The notes beneath the pieces are model-generated. The model was not told the DNA's origin. It ran no database searches and was given only the letters and a program-made list of their open reading frames with translations. The position numbers and the translations under genes were made by a program. From positions 1-14,138 of the forward strand of contig JAFZOV010000024.1 of assembly GCA_017550445.1 (NCBI GenBank): a DNA stretch of 14,138 nt, read 5' to 3'. Shown in pieces: positions 6,070-11,236 of the stretch (within the stretch, counting starts at the first letter, position 1; each line of letters opens with the position of its first letter). Source of the DNA: Fibrobacter sp. GTDB lineage: Bacteria > Fibrobacterota > Fibrobacteria > Fibrobacterales > Fibrobacteraceae.

Positions 6070-7368
6070 ATGGATAAGATGAAATTTTTTGTACGCGTCG
6101 CCGCCTTTGCACTGGCCCTGTTGCCGGCAGCATCGTATGCGACCATTGATACGATTGCCGTTGACGTGGGTATTTCAGTGTTCAAGACGATGCCCATCGG
6201 CGTTGTTCCCTTTGCAGAAAAGAAGTCCATTGACTGGATCGAAGAAAAACCGCACCTGATTGTGACTCGCGATGCCAACCTTTCGGGCCGTTTTGACGTG
6301 GTTTCTTCGGACAAGTTCGATTTGCCGTTGTTCAGTAAGACCCATGCCAAACATTACATTACGGGCAAGGTGACTCCCGTCGGCAAGATGCTGAAGGTGG
6401 AATGTTTCCTGTATGCTTCGCAGACCAAGGATCTGATGCTTGGGGAGTCTTACCTGGTAGAACAGAAGGATATGCGCCGTGCCATGCACCAGTTCTTTGA
6501 CCAGGTGATTTATCGCCTTTGGGGTGAACGTGGCGTGGCAACCACTAGACTTGCCTATGTGTCCAAGATGGACGGAATCAAGCAGGTGGTGGTGTCCGAT
6601 TATGATGGTTTCCATCGTAGCCAGATAACCCGTGATACGACCATCAGCATGATGCCTGTTTGGATGAAGGGCAATGCCGGACTTTATTACGTGAACTTCA
6701 AGACGCATCGTCCGAAGCTCTATTCCAAAACCTTTGGCGGTGTTGAACGTGCTGTGTTCCCTCATTTGGATCAGACTTACAGCCCGGCAGTGAACCCGAA
6801 GACGGGGGAACTGTTGTTCTCTAGCACGGTGGACGGCAAGACGGATTTGTATATCGGTAACCCCGAAACTGGCAAGGCTAAAAAGTTTGCTTATTTGAAG
6901 TCGAACCAGACTAGCCCCGCCTGGAGCCCGTTTGCCTCTGAAGTGCTGTTTACTAGCGACCGCGGCGGTGGCCCGCAGATTTTTGCGATGGGCAAGGATG
7001 GTTCTGATTTGCGTCGCGTGACCTTTATGGGCCGTTACAATGAACGTGCTAGCTGGTCGCCTGAAGGTGACCGCATCGCCTACACTTCGATGGATGGCGG
7101 CCATATGAATATTTATACTTGCGCTCTCGACGGTTCTGACATCGTGCAGCTCACCAGCAACGCAGGTAACAACGAACACCCCACTTGGTCGCCCGATGGC
7201 AAGTTGATTGCTTTCTCCAGCAACCGTAGCGGTTCGTATCAGATTTACATTATGAGAAAGGACGGCTCCAACGTTACGAGAATTACCAATTCCGGTGAAA
7301 ATACTTCGCCGACGTGGTCTTTTTTCTATGATGATTTTAAACAACCAAAAAAGGAAGGTAAAAAATGA
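6070..7368 (+). CDS. tolB: Tol-Pal system protein TolB
   Basis: This 432-residue periplasmic protein (E. coli TolB is 430) binds Pal and links it to TolA. A Sec signal peptide covers residues 1-24 (hydrophobic core FALALLPAA, cleavage after SYA). Residues about 26-150 form the N-terminal alpha/beta domain, containing GVVPFA and the YITGKVTPVG segment. Residues about 160-425 form a beta-propeller of WD40-like units. The clearest are SPAWSPFASEVLFTSDR, ASWSPEGDRIAYTS and PTWSPDGKLIAFSSNRSG, each followed by an I-Y/F-DGS-LT turn. GAGTGG about 6 bp upstream supports ATG 6070; ATG 6079 would only shorten the signal peptide by three residues. The stop overlaps the pal start (ATGA), indicating translational coupling. 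Confidence 0.95.
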   Translation: MDKMKFFVRVAAFALALLPAASYATIDTIAVDVGISVFKTMPIGVVPFAEKKSIDWIEEKPHLIVTRDANLSGRFDVVSSDKFDLPLFSKTHAKHYITGKVTPVGKMLKVECFLYASQTKDLMLGESYLVEQKDMRRAMHQFFDQVIYRLWGERGVATTRLAYVSKMDGIKQVVVSDYDGFHRSQITRDTTISMMPVWMKGNAGLYYVNFKTHRPKLYSKTFGGVERAVFPHLDQTYSPAVNPKTGELLFSSTVDGKTDLYIGNPETGKAKKFAYLKSNQTSPAWSPFASEVLFTSDRGGGPQIFAMGKDGSDLRRVTFMGRYNERASWSPEGDRIAYTSMDGGHMNIYTCALDGSDIVQLTSNAGNNEHPTWSPDGKLIAFSSNRSGSYQIYIMRKDGSNVTRITNSGENTSPTWSFFYDDFKQPKKEGKK

Positions 7369-7952
7369 AGAACTTCGTTAAACTCGCTGTAGTGGCATCT
7401 GCCGCAGCCCTCTGCCTTGTTGCTTGTGCAAAGAAGCAGCAACCCCAGACTGAACCGGAAGCAGAACCGGCTCCGGCTGCTGTTGCTCCGGCTGCAGAAC
7501 CCAATGCAGATTCCCTGGCTGCTGAACAGGCTCGCCTCGAAGCTGAACGCCTGGCTGCTGAACGCGCTCGCTTGGAAGCTGAACGCGCTCGCCTTGAAGC
7601 CCTCATCAACCAGATCATGAGCGAAGACGTGTACTTTGACTTCGACCGTTCTGAACTCACCGAAAAGGCTAAGGAACTCTTGGCTCAGGTGGGCGAACTC
7701 TTGATTAAGGAAGAACGCTTCACGATTACGATTGAAGGCCACACCGATGCTCGCGGTACTGAAGACTACAACTTCACTCTCGGTGCAAAGCGTGCCATGA
7801 AGGTGAAGGAATTCTTGATTGCTTACGGTATCGACGGCAAGCGTATGGAATCTGTGAGCTACGGTAAGGAAGCCCCGAAGGTTGAAGGTGCAACCGAAGA
7901 AGCCTACTCCCAGAACCGTCGCGCCAATTTCCGCGTGAACATTAAGGAATAA
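7365..7952 (+). CDS. pal: Peptidoglycan-associated lipoprotein Pal
   Basis: This 195-residue outer-membrane lipoprotein binds peptidoglycan and TolB and keeps the envelope layers together. The signal peptide ends in the lipobox LVAC, with lipidated Cys21. Residues 22-50 are an Ala/Pro/Glu linker. Residues 51-80 are a charged helix built from a repeated 12-residue unit, LAAEQARLEAER then LAAERARLEAER then a partial copy. Residues about 88-195 are the OmpA-like domain, with VYFDFDRSEL, the peptidoglycan-binding signature around EGHTDARGTEDYN, and SVSYGKEAP. It overlaps the tolB stop by 4 bp, with AGGAAGG upstream. The helical stalk is longer than in E. coli Pal (173 residues in total). Recognition is very secure. 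Confidence 0.96.
   Translation: MKNFVKLAVVASAAALCLVACAKKQQPQTEPEAEPAPAAVAPAAEPNADSLAAEQARLEAERLAAERARLEAERARLEALINQIMSEDVYFDFDRSELTEKAKELLAQVGELLIKEERFTITIEGHTDARGTEDYNFTLGAKRAMKVKEFLIAYGIDGKRMESVSYGKEAPKVEGATEEAYSQNRRANFRVNIKE
7515..7601 (+). repeat. 36-bp in-frame tandem repeat within pal
   Basis: Two 36-bp units (7515-7550 and 7551-7586) differ at only a few bases and are followed by a partial third copy (7587-7601). Each encodes the 12-residue unit LAAE-Q/R-ARLEAER. Being a multiple of three, copy changes would lengthen or shorten the helical stalk of Pal without a frameshift. Confidence 0.85.
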
Positions 7953-8060
7953 TTCAGATTTCAGAATTCGGATTTCGGAATTATAAAATTTAAAATTCAG
8001 GATTTGGATTTCAGAATGCTTTTCACTCTGAATTCTGAATTCCGAATTCATAATTGAATA
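7953..8060. repeat. Degenerate TTCAGAATTC/TTCGGAATT repeat with inverted symmetry
   Basis: The 114-bp gap between pal and the next gene consists of short AT-rich units such as TTCAGATT, TTCGGATT, TTCGGAAT and TTCAGAAT, then the same motif in reverse orientation (CTGAATTCTGAATTCCGAATTC spans 8028-8049). Arms at 7964-7976 and 8037-8049 are complementary at 12 of 13 bases, and an inner TTCAGA/TCTGAA pair (8010-8015 and 8027-8032) could form a smaller hairpin. There is no T run, so it does not look like a simple terminator. A shorter copy of the motif lies before murA. Confidence 0.7.
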
Positions 8061-8066
8061 AAGCTC

Positions 8067-9005
8067 ATGACTAACTTGAAATTACTTACTGCGGGTTTTG
8101 CCGCGCTTGTCTTCGCGGGGTGCAGCCAGATGACGGTGCTCCGTACACAGGAAATGAAAGCTGTTGGCGCAGAAGTCGAACAGCGCATGGATTCTGTGGC
8201 TATACAGCTTCAGGCCCAGAACGATTCTCTGCGTGCTGAGCTGGAGGCTGCGTCTCTTGCGCAAAAGCGTATGCAGGCTGAAATCACCATGCTTTCTCGC
8301 CGTGTCGCAGATGAGTCTGAACGCAACGATTCTAGACAGGAAGAAATCATCTACCGCTTGGATATGTTGCTCGGCAAGTCCGATAAGATTCTGGCGAAGA
8401 AGGTGGTGGTAAGCGGTGCTCCGGCTCCGGTGTCTATGGATAGCTTGGAACGCGAGGCCGAAAAGCTGGTGGAAGCCGAAGCCATGTTCAATACGGCCCG
8501 TTCCGATTACCATCGCGGTGAATTCAAGCTGGCTTACAGCGGTTTCAAGCAGGTTTATGAGCAAATGAAAGAAGGCGAACTTGCCGAAAATTCGCTTTAC
8601 TGGATGGCGCTTTGCTTAGTTGATGTGAACCAGGTGGACAAGGCTAAAAAGGTCTTTGCTCGCATGTCGGAAGCCTTCCCCGACGGACAGAAGACTTGCC
8701 CTGCGTTGTTCAAGCTGGCTGGCCTGTATGGTGATGAATGCGACATCAACATGCAAAAGCAATACCTGCAGAAGATCCTTTCAACAAAGTCTTGCGAAAA
8801 GTCTGCTGAATTCGAACAGTCGGCCGAAATGTTGCAGGAAATCTTGGAGAAGGAAGACAAGAAATCTGCTGGTGAATCTGTAGAAAGATGCGTGCCTGTG
8901 GTTCGTGAACCGGTAAATCCGACTTCCCGCGCAAAGCCTGCGCAGGAAAAGGCTCCGGAACCGACCGCAAGTGCAACCGCGGAATCTACGGAAGCCGCCC
9001 TGTAA
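8067..9005 (+). CDS. CpoB/YbgF-like TPR lipoprotein of the Tol-Pal cluster
   Basis: The product has 312 residues. An N-terminal lipobox FAGC predicts lipidation at Cys19, so it is probably anchored in a periplasm-facing membrane. Residues about 28-90 are a predicted coiled coil rich in Glu, Gln and Arg. Residues about 132-262 contain tetratricopeptide-like helices (AEAMFNTARSDYHRGEFKLA, then ENSLYWMALCLVDVNQVDKA). The tail (280-312) is rich in Pro, Ala and Glu. Coiled coil plus TPR directly after pal is the CpoB (YbgF) arrangement, a factor that coordinates the Tol system with septal peptidoglycan synthesis. E. coli CpoB is a soluble periplasmic protein, so the lipobox differs. Five cysteines beyond the lipobox (183, 211, 225, 243, 275) are unusual for this family. 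The ribosome site is weak. A strong terminator follows. Confidence 0.78.
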   Translation: MTNLKLLTAGFAALVFAGCSQMTVLRTQEMKAVGAEVEQRMDSVAIQLQAQNDSLRAELEAASLAQKRMQAEITMLSRRVADESERNDSRQEEIIYRLDMLLGKSDKILAKKVVVSGAPAPVSMDSLEREAEKLVEAEAMFNTARSDYHRGEFKLAYSGFKQVYEQMKEGELAENSLYWMALCLVDVNQVDKAKKVFARMSEAFPDGQKTCPALFKLAGLYGDECDINMQKQYLQKILSTKSCEKSAEFEQSAEMLQEILEKEDKKSAGESVERCVPVVREPVNPTSRAKPAQEKAPEPTASATAESTEAAL

Positions 9006-9030
9006 GAGAATCCGTAGAAAATATGAGAAT

Positions 9031-9056
9031 AGCCCGGCAAACGCTGGGCTTCTTTC
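9031..9056 (+). terminator. Rho-independent terminator of the tol-pal cluster
   Basis: AGCCCGGC (9031-9038) pairs with GCTGGGCT (9043-9050) in an 8-bp stem with one G-T pair and an AAAC loop, followed by TCTTTC. It sits 25 bp after the stop codon. In the other direction the tail is less T-rich, though it may also serve murA. Confidence 0.75.
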
Positions 9057-9057
9057 G

Positions 9058-9095
9058 TCTCTCGTCTGTAGCCGCGTAGCGGCGTTCTCTCGTCT
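9058..9095. repeat. Direct repeat TCTCTCGTCT flanking a small hairpin
   Basis: The 10-bp sequence occurs at 9058-9067 and 9086-9095. Between them GCCGC-GTA-GCGGC (9071-9083) can form a 5-bp stem. This fills the convergent gap between the tol cluster and murA and could end murA transcription, but has no T tract on the minus strand. Confidence 0.6.
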
Positions 9096-9098
9096 AGT

Positions 9099-10376
9099 CT
9101 ACGGTTCGTCGGCGTCGATGATCACTCGCTCAACTTTGGCGCCGAGCTTGGCCATCTTGGCTTCGAAATCTTCGTAGCCGCGATCTAGGTGATAGATGCG
9201 GCTGATTTTGGTTTCGCCTTCGGCAATGAGTGCGGCGAGTACGAGTGCTGCACTTGCACGCAGGTCGGAGCCCATCACGTCGGCGCCTGAGAGCTTTTCT
9301 CCGCCCTTGATGGTGGCGGTGTTGCCATTGAGCGTAATGTTTGCTCCCAAACGTTGCATTTCGGCCACATGCTTAAAGCGGTCATTGTAGACGGTATCCT
9401 GAATGACGCTGTTGCCTTTAACCGAAAGGAGCGTTGCCATGAGCGGCGCCTGCATGTCGGTGGGGTAGCCCGGGAAGGGAAGCGTCTGGATAGTAATCGG
9501 CTTGAGTTCCTGACCGCGGGCATCGACTTCGGCCCAGTCGGGGCCGACTGTCACCTTGCAGTTCATGTCGCGGAAGGCGTCAAGCGTGGAGGCGATGTGT
9601 TCGGGAATAATCTTGTTCACGCGAACGCGGCCACGCGTAATGGCGGCACCACAAAGGAAGGTGCCTGCTTCGATACGGTCGGGAATGGTGACGCCATTAC
9701 CCGGGCGTAGAGTTTCTACGCCCTGCACCGTAAGGGTGCGCGTGCCGCGCCCTTGAATCTTCGCGCCCATGCCGATGAGGTAATCGACGAGGTTGTCAAT
9801 TTCGGGTTCCAAGGCGGCATTCTGAAGCACGCTCGTGCCCTTGGCAAGTGTAGCAGCCATCAGTACGTTCACCGTGGCGCCCACGCTTGAAATCGGGAAA
9901 TGGAATGTTCCGCCCGGTAGGCGCCCGTCGCAAGTGGCTTCCACGTAGCCGTGAGTCACGGTAATCTTTGCACCGAGCGCTTCGAGCCCCTTCAAGTGAA
10001 GGTCAACCGGGCGCGGACCCCAAGCGCAACCGCCCGGGAGCGAAACGCGGCAACGGCCGAAGCGCGCCACCAGCGGGCCAAGCACGTAGAAGCTTGCGCG
10101 CATCGTCTTCACGAGTTCGTAAGGGGCTTCCAGGTGGTCGGCATTCTTTGTGTCAATTTTTAAGGTGTGGGCTTCGCCGCTGATGTGGCAACCGATCACG
10201 CGCAACACATCGGACATGGTCTTCATATCCTTGAGGTGCGGAACGTTCGTGATTTCGGAAACTCCGTCGGCGAGGAGTGCTGCGGCCATCACGGCCAATA
10301 CTGCGTTTTTAGCGCCGGAAATTTCAACTTCGCCGTCGAGCGGCTTTTTGACTTGCGGAACAATAAACTGGTACAT
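9099..10376 (-). CDS. murA: UDP-N-acetylglucosamine 1-carboxyvinyltransferase
   Basis: This 425-residue cytoplasmic enzyme transfers enolpyruvate from PEP to UDP-GlcNAc, the first committed step of peptidoglycan synthesis. ISGAKNAVLAVMAAALL (residues 19-35) carries the PEP-contacting Lys23 and Asn24. The catalytic loop has Cys117 in LPGGCAWGPRPVDLH; a cysteine rather than aspartate is the fosfomycin-sensitive form. PDRIEAGTF, the GYPTDMQAP segment and the C-terminal DRGYEDFEAKMAKLGA are also diagnostic. ATG at 10376 is chosen because MYQFIVPQVKKPLDG matches family N-termini. The frame extends 13 codons upstream only because the repeat-rich leader happens to be open. No Shine-Dalgarno sequence is visible; the leader carries TTCAGAATTC-type repeat units. 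The GYF-RDD gene lies upstream on the same strand. Confidence 0.96.
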   Translation of the reverse strand: MYQFIVPQVKKPLDGEVEISGAKNAVLAVMAAALLADGVSEITNVPHLKDMKTMSDVLRVIGCHISGEAHTLKIDTKNADHLEAPYELVKTMRASFYVLGPLVARFGRCRVSLPGGCAWGPRPVDLHLKGLEALGAKITVTHGYVEATCDGRLPGGTFHFPISSVGATVNVLMAATLAKGTSVLQNAALEPEIDNLVDYLIGMGAKIQGRGTRTLTVQGVETLRPGNGVTIPDRIEAGTFLCGAAITRGRVRVNKIIPEHIASTLDAFRDMNCKVTVGPDWAEVDARGQELKPITIQTLPFPGYPTDMQAPLMATLLSVKGNSVIQDTVYNDRFKHVAEMQRLGANITLNGNTATIKGGEKLSGADVMGSDLRASAALVLAALIAEGETKISRIYHLDRGYEDFEAKMAKLGAKVERVIIDADEP

Positions 10377-10377
10377 A

Positions 10378-10405
10378 GTTAATTCAGAATTCAGAGTTCG
10401 GAATT
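10378..10405. repeat. Short TTCAGAATTC/TTCGGAATT repeat in the murA leader
   Basis: The motif AATTCAGAATTCAGAGTTCGGAATT, listed here by position rather than as one functional site, occupies the murA leader from about 2 to 29 bp upstream of the start codon. It is the same unit seen in the pal-cpoB gap, and it replaces the ribosome-binding region. Confidence 0.65.
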
Positions 10406-10416
10406 GATTACCCAAA

Positions 10417-10424
10417 GAAATATA
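10417..10424 (-). promoter_or_regulatory. Possible -10 box of murA
   Basis: On the minus strand this region reads TATATTTC, seven of eight matches to TAnnTTTG, about 40 bp upstream of the murA start in the 64-bp gap after the GYF-RDD gene. No clear -35 is seen. Confidence 0.3.
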
Positions 10425-10440
10425 GTAATTCTAATTTTTT

Positions 10441-11193
10441 TTACTTCTTCTTCGCTGCGGTTTTGTTGTACACCACGCGGGTGTGGGCAATCCAGTCGTG
10501 CAGGGCGCGGCGTTTGGGGTCTACCATGACAATCAGGTAGCCTATGCCGTAGAACATGAGCGTGACTTGCGTAATTAGGCTTGCGATAAATCGGATCACG
10601 GAAACCATCACGCTTACCTTTTCGTCGTGGGCTTGCTCCACATGGATTTTCATGAGCATCTTGCCGGGGGTGGCCGACTTGATTGCTGTGAATGCCACAA
10701 AGTAAATGGCCTGAACCACGCCCCAAATAATCAAGAATAGGTGCACTCCCGGAATGTCGATTACCTTGTTGAGCGCTTCTTCAGAGGTGGGGTTGCTGAT
10801 ATAGTTGCTCATGGCGTCGGCAAGCGTATTCAGGTCAACCATCTGAATCGCACTCATAATCATCAGAATTAAGACGCCGATTGCAGATAAAGTAAAATTG
10901 TCGATTGTATAGGCGAGTGCGCGGACGAAAAATCCGGCATAATGTTTGCCTTTGTTGTGTTCGGCAATAATGGCTTCAAGGGCTGCCTTGATCTGTTCTT
11001 CTTCAGAAAGCGGGACTTCCTTGGATTCTTCGGTGTCTTTCCAGGCGACCCAGGCTTCCATGCCCGAATGCCATACCAAAGTTTCGTCTTTTATCGTGCC
11101 GTCTTTTACAAAATCCCTGATTTCGTCGATATTGTAAGGACCCTTGCGTCGTTCTCCGTCGGTAACGGATTCATCTATATAGTACCATGTCAT
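10441..11193 (-). CDS. GYF_2-RDD domain membrane protein
   Basis: This 250-residue protein has two recognisable parts. Residues 1-55 resemble the GYF_2 domain, starting WYYID and containing KGPYNIDEIRDFVKDGTI and the W-x-x-G-M-x-x-W core WHSGMEAWVAW. A charged linker follows (56-82). Residues about 83-245 are an RDD domain with three hydrophobic segments (about 101-118, 150-170, 198-222). Its marks are GFFVRALAYTIDNF, the TPGKMLMKIHV loop and RRALHDWIAHTRVV at the end. The exact function of RDD proteins is mostly unknown, and GYF domains usually bind proline-rich peptides. ATG 11193 is preferred because the GYF core starts at once; an in-frame ATG at 11247 would overlap the divergent rapA start. 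It is upstream of and co-directional with murA. Confidence 0.85.
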   Translation of the reverse strand: MTWYYIDESVTDGERRKGPYNIDEIRDFVKDGTIKDETLVWHSGMEAWVAWKDTEESKEVPLSEEEQIKAALEAIIAEHNKGKHYAGFFVRALAYTIDNFTLSAIGVLILMIMSAIQMVDLNTLADAMSNYISNPTSEEALNKVIDIPGVHLFLIIWGVVQAIYFVAFTAIKSATPGKMLMKIHVEQAHDEKVSVMVSVIRFIASLITQVTLMFYGIGYLIVMVDPKRRALHDWIAHTRVVYNKTAAKKK

Positions 11194-11226
11194 GATAAGC
11201 CACAATTTAGAAAAAAAGCTACATTT

Positions 11227-11232
11227 AGGAGG
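11227..11232 (+). promoter_or_regulatory. Strong ribosome site deciding the rapA start
   Basis: AGGAGG lies 4 bp before ATG 11237 and only 1 bp before the adjacent in-frame ATG 11234, so 11237 is the more likely start. Confidence 0.7.
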
Positions 11233-11236
11233 TATG

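Noticed and set aside
6175..7344. 389-codon open frame on the minus strand
   Set aside because: Antisense to tolB, which has a signal peptide and beta-propeller repeats in the plus frame.
7326..8051. 241-codon minus-strand frame spanning the pal-cpoB gap
   Set aside because: Its start lies in the TTCAGAATTC repeat (giving the low-complexity NSEFRIQ-type peptide) and the rest is antisense to pal.
7953..8060. CRISPR or attachment site in the repeat-rich gap
   Set aside because: The units are degenerate, about 7-10 bp and adjoin without spacers; there are no cas genes, integrase or tRNA nearby.
10377..10415. 13-codon N-terminal extension of MurA
   Set aside because: It is encoded by intergenic repeat units and is not part of the conserved MurA fold; MYQFIVPQ is the normal N-terminus.
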